From: Panax quinquefolius
Lineage: Eukaryota; Streptophyta; Magnoliopsida; Apiales; Araliaceae
Direction of reading: 5' to 3'
Assembly: GCA_020205615.1 (NCBI GenBank)
Contig: CM035168.1
Span: 122,845,573-122,909,572 of the forward strand
Length of the DNA: 64,000 bases
In this document: piece by piece, positions 43,169-55,147 of the stretch
Layout: every line of letters begins with the position of its first letter
Position numbering within the stretch: position 1 is the first letter of the stretch
The notes under the pieces: model-generated
The model's database searches: none
What the model saw: only the letters and a program-made list of their open reading frames with translations
What the model was told of the DNA's origin: nothing
Program-made: the position numbers and the translations under genes

Positions 43169-45403
43169 TTATCGTGGCTTGGTTTCAAAGCCACAAATCG
43201 CACATTTTCGATGAGTCTTAGAAGGAATGATTTTCTCGAGTGCACTCTTGAATCTAGATTGTTTTTTGCGGCCCTTTGTTTCGAGAAATATTAGCAAAAA
43301 ACTCTTCTTCTTCTTCCACCTCTCGTGATCTTCATCGTCATTATCGTATCCCATATCATGATTCGATCTCCAACCGCGGCAATCAATGTCGCTATCGTCG
43401 ATTCCAAGAATATTCTCATCCGGATCACATCGGTCAACCAACTCTTTTCCTCGTACATTCGGGCTTTAAGAACAATTTTGTAACTCCTGATCGAGCAAGT
43501 CGCTTTGCTTTCGCTAACTCCCCGTAATCACTCATCAAATGATTATATAGCAGATTGCTTGATTTTGTTCAAGTCGCCAGATGTGGAGTTAAAGAGTAAG
43601 TCTTCACCATCGCTTTTGTTCAAGCTCTCTTGTCAATCGATGAAGGATCGCGTCTACGGCCAGATTTGTGAAATACTCTTTTGCTATGAAATATCTCAAG
43701 ATGTGCTCGCATAATTCACCAGAGTGAGAAAACATTCGCGCTATATCGTAACCGATCCCATTGTCGATTGTCGACAACTTCTTTATATCTTCCACCACTT
43801 TCAACAGATCGCATTATACATCGTGATAAACCTTAGTATCGTTGAAACACAACTCACTAAGTTTACTTAACATCAGATTTCATGGAATCGATTTAATTGA
43901 CGCTGGAAACGCCTAAACATCTCTTTGTGTACACTTGTGCAAAGCATGAACTTCTAAAGATGAACCGAGTACCATAATCCTTTTACGATGTTTTGTTATG
44001 TAGTCGGCTTTCCTCTCCCCGATAAACCTGCTTTTCTACAACTTTTGACTCAAGTAAGACAAAAACATAGCATACCTGTTGATGCATTAACATACTCATC
44101 AAAAAGGCATTCACGCTCTCGCTTCTTCCAGTGGTAGTCATTTCACAAGCAAAATATCTCTTCAGATATACGCCGAATCCATTTCGTCAGACATCATACA
44201 AACTTCCAAGCCATTCATTAGTATACAATTCATAGGAACTTATCGTAATATACCAACGCTCTTCAAATTCCTCGATGGACAATGAGTTATACACACGATT
44301 ATTAAAATCATTTTGAACGATGGGTGCTCATAATAAACATGATGCAATTTTTTCAGAAATTTATCGCTAATATGCCAAGAACACAATAAATGATAACTAG
44401 TTGGAAGTACCGTAGCAATAGCATTACTCATGGCTCGTCTCGATCAAATGATGATGGTCAGTAGGTTTTTTGTAGTCCATGGCTTCAAGCCCGTATCTGT
44501 AATACCCAAACGAAAGTGTCCTCTCGTCTCATCTCGTAATAAAGGCAAATCCAAACAATATAGATCGATAATGGTGGTCAATTTCTTAAGAATGGAACAA
44601 ACCAGATGCCATACTTATTTGTCCCAGATGTATTTATCAAATGTCACAACGCTCCGAACCGCTGATATATAAACCTCGACGCAAGGCCAACCCACAAAAT
44701 ACAAGCTATGCGGTTGTTTTCACCGGTTTCACTCGGAAAAAAAATTTGTCGGCACTTCCGGATGCAAGTTTGTTCAAATGATCGACAAACAATGTGCATC
44801 ATTTTCATCGCAGAATCACGCCTTAAATCTCGCACCACATTCTCAACATTAGCGAAGAAAGAAAGGAACATTTTGCAACCCACCTCCCATCAGGCTCAAA
44901 ACATTCATCATCTTATTAGACCAATAATCTGGGACTTATTTAAAGTGTCAATTAAAGTTCTTGCAACAGGAGTAATATTTCATGAGTCTCGATCAAATCT
45001 ACTTTGGTGGGGGTCACTAAGTGATGATTGTGCTCTAATTCAACAAAGAGATATACGCCCAATTGTCCTCTTTCTTATCAGGACAACATATATTCTAGCT
45101 TTGCACATCGTTTCGTCTATATGAGTCTCTCTCCGTCTAGTTATTTTATTACTACTATCTTCATCATCGTAAACTCTTGCCAACAATTGGTGTACTTTTC
45201 TTACATACATACCGCCTAGATCCGATATCATTCAGATAAGATGTTTATGACTAGTTGCAATTTAATCTCAAATCCATTTTTGCAAGCATATGATCTATAA
45301 AATATTCAACCTCTTCCAACGCACAAAATAATTGACCAACGACGAATAATATCGATCGATGACATCACAACTTCACTAACAAATTCGATGTATTATATGA
45401 CAT
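43169..45403 (-). pseudogene. FAR1-related / MULE-type transposase gene, decayed
   Basis: Read leftward, the sequence shows the FAR1-type N-terminal zinc domain (FYRSYACKNGFEIKL near 45290, CKARIYVVL near 45085), then an ITPVARTLIDTLNKSQI linker (about 44920-44980) and the segment before the transposase core (near 44800). The MULE core is marked by AMSNAIATVLPTSYHLLCSW at about 44370-44434 and HISDKFLKKL. The SWIM zinc-finger remnant FSHSGELCEHILRYF is at about 43690-43735, and a basic tail with CAICGF ends at 43169. FAR1/FHY3 proteins are transcription factors derived from Mutator-like transposases. Many stops and frame changes make this copy nonfunctional as written. The possible start is at 45403. 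Confidence 0.75.
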
Positions 45404-45764
45404 TTTGAAAAACTTACTTGTGAATAATAGTGATGAATTTTGCTCGATCGTAACTTCAACTTGATTTTCTCAAGTGAAAGTGGGCAAACCAGATGAAACA
45501 AATTATGAGTAGAGGAGAAAAGAGAAAATAATATCGTAGAACAAATTCTATGGAAGGATAAGAAGATAACTTGAGAAAATAAAGAAATTTTCCTAGATAA
45601 TATTTAAAGGTAAAAAGATCACCTAAGATACAAATTTTGTATGTAGGTTAATGCTCAAGAAGTCAAACTAATGTACTTTTTCCCATATAATCAATGTCAC
45701 TTTGTTCTATTCCCATAAAGTGTCAGTATTATTATGTTTGACTACTTATTCACCACACATTGTT

Positions 45765-45765
<1 letters not shown>

Positions 45766-45826
<61 letters not shown>

Positions 45827-45838
45827 TAATAAAATAAT
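45766..45838. repeat. (AAT)n trinucleotide microsatellite
   Basis: About 20 copies of AAT; translation in one frame would give a run of asparagines and is not a gene. Confidence 0.95.
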
Positions 45839-46005
45839 AAAAGTACATAAGCCGCTAGAATATGGAACTAGCTTTATACTCAATTCGTAATAATAATAGA
45901 ATAATAATAATAATCTAATAATTATAATAAAATATTGAGAAATTTAATTGGGGGAGATGAAATGTTTTAAGATATATTCAAATCCAAGGTAAGATATATT
46001 AATGC

Positions 46006-46410
46006 CTAGGTCTGTGGTGCTCGGGTGGTCATATAACTAATGTTTAGAGCTTGAGGTCATGGGTTCGAGTCGAGTCTACAGAAGAAATGAAAAATTGATT
46101 TATTCGGTAATTATAGCCTTTCACCTACTTAACCGGTTTTATTAATAATATATATATTTTTTAATTTCCAATTGTTATAGCCTCTACCAACCAAAAAAAA
46201 AAAAAAAAATCCAAGTCGTAAGAGCTTGTCCTATCGCTATTTATTTTTATTTTTTTTTTTTTTTTTTTTTTATGTCGTAAGAAAATTATCCCGCTTTTTA
46301 TTAATAATATATATATTTTTTAATTTCAAATTGTTATAGCCTCTCATCGGCTTGTATAAAAAAAATAAAAATAAAATAAAATTCCAAGTCGTAAGAGCTT
46401 GTCCTTGGCC
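46006..46410 (+). repeat. tRNA-related SINE-like repeat with duplicated tail
   Basis: A GTGGTGCTCGGGTGG word (46016-46030) and GGGTTCGAGTC (46069-46079) give the spacing of pol III A and B boxes. Downstream, the segment TAATAATATATATATTTTTT...GTTATAGCCTCT and the phrase CCAAGTCGTAAGAGCTTGTCC each occur twice (46141/46302 and 46212/46384), a direct duplication of about 160-170 bases. Poly-A and poly-T runs separate the copies. Confidence 0.55.
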
Positions 46411-47487
46411 GCCTATTAATGTACTTTTTTTTTTTTTTACAAAATGACAAACCTTTTGTCTTCGCTACATCTTCTCGAAATGCACTTTTTGACCACTTTT
46501 TCTCGCCACATTGCTTCTCGGAAAGAACACCGCAAACTTCCAGAAACTAAAAGTCGAGACATTTGTTTGAATTTGGTCCTAAATTAATTCATGTACTTAG
46601 GACATTTGAATGAGAGCTTATTTAAACGCCTATTCGTAACACATGTTGTTCAAACTAAAGTTCACTTGCCAAGCTAGATAAAATAAAAATAACAGAGAGA
46701 GAGAGGAGTATTTTGAGAGATGAGCAAAAAAACTTCAACAAATCAAGCTTACTGAATCCATTTATTATATTCTCAAGACAATCAATTTTTTGTAAGATAT
46801 ATTGTTATTGGTACTCCATTTCATATTATTATTCGGCAGACGTAAGATATTGTTATATCTGTTATTGTTATTTATTTTGTTTGAAATAGTTTTATCACTT
46901 CATGTTATTACTTAATTAAAGGGATATAATACCATGCATGTATTTATTTTTGTTGTCATTAATGCATGTTATCACATGCATATTATGCATGTAATGCATT
47001 CTACTTAGGATGCTTTTTATTTGTTTTTTATTTTAATTTCTTTGAATCATCATATACAATGGAGAAAAGAAGATAATAAAAAAAGAAAGCTGTTCTGCTT
47101 AAGTCAGACTACTATTGAAAAAAAAAAAAAAAGAAAAAGAAAACTTTTAAAAGATAAAGCATGCATCGATAAGTATTTATTTTATTATTATTTTCATTTA
47201 TTGTTTTTATTTTATTCCAAAGGTACTCAATTGTTCACTTATTGTTTTAATTTATTTTTCTTCTTATTGTTTTTATTTTAATAGTTTCGCTTTTTACTAG
47301 TTTTTAATGCATGTTAATATTATTACATTATATACATGCATATTATTATTATAATGTATGTTGTTCGCTTTTTAATGCATGTTAGTGTGTATTGTTATTA
47401 TTGTCATTTTGCAACATGTTACTTTCAACTTCATTTTGTCATCGATCTTAATACTAATATGGAATTGATGTATTTTTTAGGTAAAAG
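46411..47487. other. Intergenic DNA before the PMD pseudogene
   Basis: No gene is recognised. The words GCATGT/ACATGCAT recur at 46930-47000 and 47300-47400. The ORF at 47021-47281 is a low-complexity Lys/Phe translation and is rejected. Confidence 0.45.
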
Positions 47488-48728
47488 ATGGATAGTTGGG
47501 AATACGGGCCAATTGATCCAGTGTTCTGCATGATCAACAAGATCATGATCGATGACATATATCATGGGAGAGATAAGGGAAAACTAAGCTCCAATCAATA
47601 TATCGATCGTAAATATAATCGGTGGGCTTTGACAAAAGAACAAAAATCCTTTTAAATAAATGTGGATTTGGAGTATTTAGTTATCAAGGTGTTGTACACC
47701 AAACCGATCTTCGTCTCGATATCCGCTTTTAGTCGAGAGATGGCGCTTTGAGACTAATACTTTTCATTTAAACTGTGGAGAAATAACAATCACGTTAGAG
47801 GATGTTCACTTTATTTTTGGGTTCTGGTGGTAGGAAAGCCCTTAATTTGGTCCCTCATTGTCACCAATTTGAATTATTTTAGGGATTGTTTGGAGATCAA
47901 ATAATGGTGAATATTTTAGTTCAAAAAAATGCAAAGGCAATTTCATTAGTGTGGGTTGCACGAACATTTTAATAAATGTCCCGAGAATGCAAGTAAAGAT
48001 GTTGTAGGCGACACACAAAGGCATACATGTTGTGGTTGTGTGGGACAATATTATTCCCTAATAGAATAGAAATAGTGTGCACCCATGATATTTGTCTTTT
48101 ATTGCTAACGTCAAGATTGTGTAACTTACTCTTGAAGTGCCGCAGTGTTAGCATATTTGTATGAGATCTTTATATACCGCTACTTAGGAAAGGAGTTAAA
48201 TACATTAATGGTTGTGTTACATTGTTACAAATTTGGGCTTATGAGCGTGTAAGTATTGAAAAGCCAAACCCTTGGCCACAATCATCCTTATGGTCACCTA
48301 GGCTTTAGCATGGTCATATTTTGGAGCCCACAGCTATTACCTCGGTAGACGTGAGAATCCCCATCACCATTTGTCATTTTACCGAGGGGAGTTAGATATT
48401 AAGTCTATGTGGGATGTGGTTTGGCTACTTACATAATGTGGGATGATGATATCGATGGATTTAATTTTGAAGGCGTGTTGTTGGGATCCGGTGGGGTCCC
48501 TTGATCCACTTTGATATTGTGGAATTTGAGATGCCGGACAGTGTGATGAGACAGTTCGGGTTCATGCAAGGCATACCATCAATGCCACCAAAACCACGGT
48601 GACCTTAGGCAGAGAAAAAAATTTAAATTTATTGATGTCGAGGATCGTATGGCCTCGAGAGGGAATATATTTCGATGTGGGAGGCATACATGGATCATCT
48701 CAAGGACAACAAACTGAAATTTCGATTA
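47488..48728 (+). pseudogene. Plant mobile domain (PMD) gene remnant, interrupted by an LTR
   Basis: From an ATG at 47488 the reading is IDPVFCMINKIMIDDIYHGR, then in shifting frames the signature parts of the PMD: a W-R-x-E-T-x-T-F-H-L-like stretch near 47745-47775, GEITITL with DVHF (47779-47812), and LAYLYRDLYTATR-like plus LLQIWAYERV-like segments near 48140-48255. Near 48460-48580 come a W-P-L-I-x-F-D-I-V-like stretch and MRQFGFMQGIPSMPP. PMD proteins (MAIN family) act in gene silencing, and the domain also occurs in transposons. It has multiple stops and ends where a gypsy LTR begins at 48729. Confidence 0.7.
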
Positions 48729-49622
48729 TGTGACGCCCCCAAAATAGGTATACATCACCATTACGAAAGTTGTCAATACGTGGTACGTAAACAACTACAA
48801 CTTTATTATTTACAACAAGAAATCGTGAGTTTGAATACAAATATTATCTTCAGACAACATCCGTGGACGCCCCAAAATAGGTATACATCACCTATTCCGA
48901 GTTGTCAATACATGGTATGTAAACAACTACAACTTTATTATTACAACAAGTAAAGCGTGAGTTTGAATACAAATATTATCTTCTGACAATATCTATACTC
49001 AAATAAATCCTCATCACATTTATCGATACATTATTTTACAAAAATGGTGAGGACTACTAAACAATCCTTTCTAAAACCTTCATTCCATACCCCGACTGCA
49101 TACTTTCGCTATATTCTCGCCTCCCGAGAAAAAATGGAACAAAAGGAAAAGGGTGAGCTAAACTAGCTCAAGAAGAATATTATGACTAAGATAATATACA
49201 ACAAATTATCGTTAGTCTTCAACAGGAAAAATATAATAGAATACAATAGACAACAAATTTTAAATCAATTTTCGCAATGAAATAATAATTCATTAGAAGA
49301 GTTAAGTAGAGAATGCAAACTACTATCTTCTATGTATGAATTTAAAAGTTCATCGCTCATCTTTTATCCCCCGTAACATCAATCAATATACATCCGAATC
49401 AAATATTCATCTTTGCACTACGGGCCAAAGATATTCATCGACCGTCATGTTCATTTAAACACTGTTCATCTTTGCACTACTGGGCCAAAGATATTCTTCG
49501 AAATCATTCATCTTGCACTACGCAGCCAAAGATATTCTTAAGAAATCATTCATCTTTGCACTATGGGCCAAAGATATTCTATAATATCATCATTTAAGAC
49601 CAAGATGATGAAAAATATTTTT
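48729..49622 (-). repeat. LTR (family A-like), reverse orientation, cut by the assembly gap
   Basis: Starting at TGTGACGCCCCC it follows the 3' end of LTR A in reverse, including the AGTTGAGCTCACC counterpart near 49150-49170 and GGCCAAAGATATTC units at 49420-49580. The terminal ~134 bases are present twice in tandem (48729-48863 and from about 48864). Only about a third of the LTR is present before the N gap, and none is recognised after it. Confidence 0.85.
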
Positions 49623-49722
49623 NNNNNNNNNNNNNNNNNNNNNNNNNNNNNNNNNNNNNNNNNNNNNNNNNNNNNNNNNNNNNNNNNNNNNNNNNNNNNN
49701 NNNNNNNNNNNNNNNNNNNNNN
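49623..49722. other. Assembly gap of exactly 100 N
   Basis: A run of 100 N is a conventional placeholder, so the true distance is unknown. The sequence to the left is an LTR interior and that to the right is unrelated, so at least ~1.9 kb of LTR, or a join of non-adjacent contigs, is hidden here. Confidence 0.98.
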
Positions 49723-50777
49723 GAAAAATGTTGGTGGCAAAGTTCTTGGTTTCTTTTACTAAGCTTGAGCTCCTATGTTGAATTTGGAGTTTTTTTAATA
49801 GTTCATTGACATCCATGGTTTATGTTGCTTTTTGTTACCTGAACAATATTTCATGCTTGTTTTTTCTTTTAGATGGAGAGGTGCGATTTTCATAGTTACT
49901 GTTTCGGTCTGTGTTCTCAAGCCCATTGATTAGGTTCCCAAAGTTGTGAAATGGTTGGGACCAAATTAATTACCTGTTTCAAAGGAAAAGGAATTTAATA
50001 TTAAGGTCTTGATAATTCTCTTCTTGGATTACTTTTAATATTATGTATTTTATTTTGACTTAATTGTGAACTGGACCATATGCAGAAAGAAAACACCAGA
50101 AGGGACAGATAATAAAATCTCTAAAATTGTTGGAGGGACTTTCTCTTGGGTCTTTTTTTTTCTCATGCATATTTTATTACTCTTATTCAAATATTTATTT
50201 GGGTGAGCACCGAAATGAAATTATGCAGGAATCTTCAAGTTCTAAACTTGGATATACATTTTGTGAAATATTTCAACTCAAAATCATGATGAAATTTTTA
50301 GATTTAAATATAAACAATTATAATTGTTATAAAGTAAATAACAGTGCTATTAGTTGTCTTATTTGCTTTTCGAAATTTAAATGGATTTATATCAATTTCT
50401 AAATTTTAAGATTTTACAAAATTGATTTCAAAAAAGTAAATATGTATATATATTTAATGTATATTGTTTCTTTTCTTAGTTTGAATCTATATATATTTAA
50501 ATAACTTTTGAAGAAAAAATGTTATTAAATTTACTATACTAGCCATCCACTCATAATATATGATATTATTTATGTTTCATATTTCACATATAATATCTAA
50601 TTTACTTTATACACAAGTTAAATGAGAGATTTGTGATCACTGTACTTGTAAAAAATCAAATGATACTCACCTGCTTGGTGCTTCCCATATATATATATTA
50701 GTGAACTACGTCTGCTCAAGTAAGTATTTTTAAAACTTATCGTTCTCTCCCAAACGTAGTATTTTTTGCATAGCATG

Positions 50778-50826
<49 letters not shown>

Positions 50827-51878
50827 CTAGTTTGGCGGATGAAACTTGGTACATACATTCCATTAAAATAAAATTAATTTATATGATTGGTTCCACATCT
50901 AAAAGTAAATATTCCAATTTACGAAATTAATCTATCAGAAAATAATTATTTCTTTTACTAGTAGTTCTATACTACAGACGTTTTGATAAAAAGGATCATT
51001 GATTTCACAATAAAAAGAAACCTTAAATAAGGTAGGATGCTGATTAAACGTTGTAAGCTTAATGATGGCTCAAGTAAGGCTTGAGACATCAACTCCGTTT
51101 TCTCTTACACGCACTTGCATCCAACAATACAACATTTTTGTCAATGCTCCCCCTCCCTCCCAAAACTAAAGATATACATTTCGCATTTCTCAATATTAGA
51201 GATACAATTTTTATTTTTAAATTACAAAATCGTATTAAGTTCCTACTTATATCTAGTCTAGTCTAGGTAAATTAAACACTAACCATACTGCTGCTATTGC
51301 TACACTTCTAACAAATATTACAAATTTTCCTTAAAAGTCGTCTTGTACATGCATCTCTAATTTTAATTTTAGAACAAACTTACAAACTGATGTTGCCATT
51401 ACAATGTTAAAAGGCATGCCGCCGCAAGTTTTTCCCACTACTTTAAGCCTTTAGGAGACTTGAACTAGCAACCTTAAAATTTTCTTTCTACACCTTGAAT
51501 AATAAAGCTAATTGTTTGTAGAGGCAAAACCTAGCACATCACAACCATTAGTTTCAATCTCGTCCCAGCTGTCACGTTGAAAACATAAAAGGTATCATAT
51601 GCACAAATTAAGACAAGCACATCCATGTTCATTACTAGTATAATATAGTATATGTTTATAACCAAGAGTCATTTCAGAGTTTAATAGTCATCATCGTCAA
51701 CTATAGGCAATAGTAAAAGACAATAATAATCCAACCACACATTTGTGAAATTAATGTGCGCACATGCAACAAAATGTAAAGTTAGCATTCACAGTGTCCA
51801 AGACTAGTATAAAATCAGCATCTTCCCTCTATGTGATGAACAATCACCACCCACTATCATTTGTATCTGATGAAGAAA
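49723..51878. other. AT-rich intergenic DNA
   Basis: No gene is recognised. A (TA)n run is at 50780-50824. A TTTTCTTTTAG followed by an ATG and a short open stretch near 49868-49930 could be a leftover exon, but nothing supports it further. The last few hundred bases are the probable 3' flank of the pyrophosphatase gene. Confidence 0.45.
50780..50824. repeat. (AT)n microsatellite
   Basis: About 45 bases of uninterrupted AT dinucleotide. Confidence 0.95.
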
Positions 51879-54800
51879 CTACCGCCTCAAGCTCTCCACA
51901 ATATAGTCAGCATAGAGATTCCTTCAAATAGATAGGAAACACGGTGAGATTCAGATCATAATCCAATAAAAATCATTCCTAGCAAGCTAAGTACAAATTT
52001 AGGCAGGCAGGCATCAATAGTGAAAGAGCAATTAGTGTAACACAGGAAATCCATGACCCACAAAATGTAAAGAATGGTCCTCCGGTTACGGCGGGGGAGG
52101 AAACAAGACAAAAGATGTGGCCAAAGGAAAAAAGTATTCAAAATATTCAATGCAATTGTTATAATTGACTAGTATTTGGCTGGGGGCAACCAACCTTCAA
52201 ATGCTATATCAAATCAGACCTTAAACAAGATGATGTCAACAATGGTTGGTCAGTAGTATCGGTTGGTCTATGTTGTATAAGAAAAACTAATCTGAAAATA
52301 AAACAGAAAGGCAGGAAAATTTCGTCACTTACATGGAATGCTGGACTGCTTCATAGGCCTTTGTAGCAGGGAGAAAATCGTTAACTGCAACTTCTTTGTT
52401 CTCATTCTTCTTGTCTGATTATTAGTTAAGAGAAAATTAATCATTGATTTATCTCATCTTGCCAGCATTCTAAGCAAAAAAAAAAAAAAACTTAAAAAAA
52501 ATATGTCAACGAAGTCATAAATAAATAGTTTGTGCTCCATTGTTCTATGAACTTTAAAAGGATACAGTCTTCAAAGAAGCGACGAATCTCAGCCATACGA
52601 TGTGGAGGGAGCTCCTTGATGTCATTATAATCCCGATACTCAGGATCATCAGCACAAACTGCGATTATCTTATCATCTTTTTCTCCCTGTGTAATGAACA
52701 AAGTTAAAAATCTGCTCAAAGAGCAAAACCAACATATTGTCTGTCAGGGCATTATTACCTGATCAATCATGGGCATGAGGCCAATCGCTTTAGCCCTCAA
52801 AAAGCACCCGGGAAGAATTGGTTCCTGAATACATTTAACAAAGCACATAATTATCAGCAGCAACATTTGCATGTGTTATGACTTCACAGGAAAAAAGCCA
52901 TATAGAATTCACAATTCACAAAGATGTATAAGAAAATTTTGAAAGCTAGAAAAATGATTAATCTGTTTGGTTCAACCGTTATTTGCACATGACCTACAAC
53001 ATAATTGTAAAATAAGCAAGTCCATTTGGTGCCACATGGATTAGGTTCTTCAAGAACCTGTAATTAACTCCAGAGGTTAAGAAACCTTGAAGGCCAAGGA
53101 GATCACTAATACAAGATGTGTCAATATAAGCACGAGAGCTCATATCAATCAGTCAATAAAACACAAGCACGTGAGGAGGTCGTCTGTGCTGTAGATGTCG
53201 TCTAAGTATTTTAAAGATCCGAATGACATCCACAAGTAGGGAAAGAATTTTACTTAATCTCATAATAATTGAGCATATGATACTTAAAAATTATCCTACT
53301 CATATCATAGTTTTCAAGGACAACCAGATAAAGTTGATTCTTGCAAATCTTAATCTGACTTTTCGTTAAATTTTCTACATCATGGAACTACAAAACCGAC
53401 ATTATTACAACTTGTTATAAGGAAACTAGAATGCCATCTCAGAAGAAATTTCACCTTTTTGCATAAGGTGTCAGGGTTTTCAGGGCAATTTCTTTGTACA
53501 ATATTAAAACTGAGATGGGTTTGGGTTCATCAACACCCGCACTGGTGGAAGATAGAAAGTAAGGTTTGGACTTTGGAGGTAAGAGGGAGGAAATCAGGGT
53601 TGACTAAGGCAATATTTTTTTAATGTTATTTTATAAAATAGTAGCAGGTATGAAGCTGTATATGTTATAGGTTCCTTGCGAATTAGGTTACTTGAAGTCC
53701 TAAAAATGGTTCTGATGTGCAAATTCTAACAATTTGTACATCCAACAAGCTTACCTAATTATTTTGAAGATTCAAAATGTCATGTTTTCATATAGGTGAC
53801 TTGTCAAGAAAATAAATTGTTTCCATTGGTGCAAATCAAATGGCTTACCTGCATGATAACTAACACATCTATTGGATCATTGTCCTCACAGAGAGTGCGA
53901 GGGACGAAACCATAGTTATGGGGGTACACAACTGATGAGTAAAGAACACGATCAACCTGCACATACACATTTAAGAAACTCATGATAAAAAAAGTATGGG
54001 AAAAAAAAGAAAAAGAGAAAAAGTAAGCATTATTATTCGATTTAGTTAGCATGCTGGCTGCCTTGCCTTGATGAGCCCTGTCTTTTTGTCAAGTTCATAT
54101 TTCACCTTACTGCCCTTACTAATTTCAATCACCTGCAGAAATCAAACAGATTTATACTAGAACTTGATTAAGTAGAATGTGAAGCCTACATTTGTATATT
54201 CTTGGAAGACAAATGCAAAAACTAAAGGTTTATAGGAAATTGACGAGTTCAATGTAGGATAGTACTGATTAAAGAAGATATATTAGCAGTTACTATTATG
54301 TACTGACTGCTAACATAATAGACTAGATATTGACAACTGCACCAGTTTTCAATCAATTGGTGCTTTAACTTTAAAGTGGAAAACGGACATTGTACACATC
54401 AAGTATCAGCCTATTATAATTCATCACATCTTAAGTAAACAAGTTTAGTTGCACATAGTTTAAGGAAGTAAAGATTACTTTTAATGGTGGAAAACGTTAA
54501 TTCTGCAAGTGTTTTTATATATTTCACAAGTCCCTCTGGTGTTGGGACCAACCCCATTTTCATGCGAGAGGGGGAAATTTGTGAAAATAACACCCCCACC
54601 CCCTAATTTTGCAGCTGGATAGAGGGAGATAAGGGTTTAGGTTGAATGAAATCACTTTTTGCAACATCCTAAAAAAGAAACCCATTATCTTAAATCAGAA
54701 CGGAGGGTTACTATTTATAAGAGACACACTTTAAGTTTAGTTAAGCTACTGATGCACCAACCATGAATGACTACACAGTTTTAAGATATAATTTGAAACT

Positions 54801-55147
54801 TACCGAGTTTAATAATGATTACCAAATAAGAATTTTTAGGTTACACAATTAAATTATCCGGAAGATAAAATATGAATATTATAATTCAGAATCTTACAGC
54901 GTTGAAAATGATTGGGGCTTTAGGTCCTGCAATGAGTAAAGGAAATTCCATATTAGGACAGGAATACATTCTACGATCAGGTAACCATGGTTTATTAAAG
55001 TTACATACCTATCTCAAGATCATGCCACGGATGTGCAGCAACTGATCTCCTAGTCATGGATGACAGAATTCTTTCATTAAGAGGTGGATGTGGTCGACCT
55101 TGGTAAGAATCAGAAGTTATAGTCTCGGTTTCAACAGGTAGAGTCAT
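51879..55147 (-). CDS. PPA: Soluble inorganic pyrophosphatase, eight coding exons
   Basis: The enzyme hydrolyses pyrophosphate to two phosphates in the cytosol, pulling biosynthetic reactions forward. Coding exons (minus strand) are 55147-55009, 54926-54898, 54132-54067, 53956-53849, 52824-52759, 52686-52566, 52414-52333 and 51921-51879. The sum is 654 bases, 217 residues plus stop, with every phase consistent. Conserved parts are [57 protein letters not shown], the family signature [12 protein letters not shown] with its metal-binding aspartates, [36 protein letters not shown] and a C-terminus ending ESLRR. The length is normal for the plant family I cytosolic enzymes. The intron after exon 3 has a GC donor (AAG then GCAAGG at 54066-54061) and a normal AG acceptor. 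The ATG at 55147 is preceded by a splice acceptor at 55157-55159, so the 5' leader starts in an upstream noncoding exon. CAG/CTG codons are intact. Confidence 0.96.

Noticed and set aside
43276..43527. Plus-strand ORF in the FAR1-type region
   Set aside because: It is a shadow frame opposite the C-terminal part of the minus-strand FAR1-like reading.
45702..45890. ORF encoding a long asparagine run
   Set aside because: It is the translation of an (AAT)n microsatellite.
49550..49816. ORFs spanning the N gap
   Set aside because: They are artificial readings through 100 unknown bases.
51420..51560. Possible third SINE-like repeat (AGTTCAAGTCTCC on the minus strand)
   Set aside because: Only the B-box-like word is convincing; no A box at the right distance and no tail was found.
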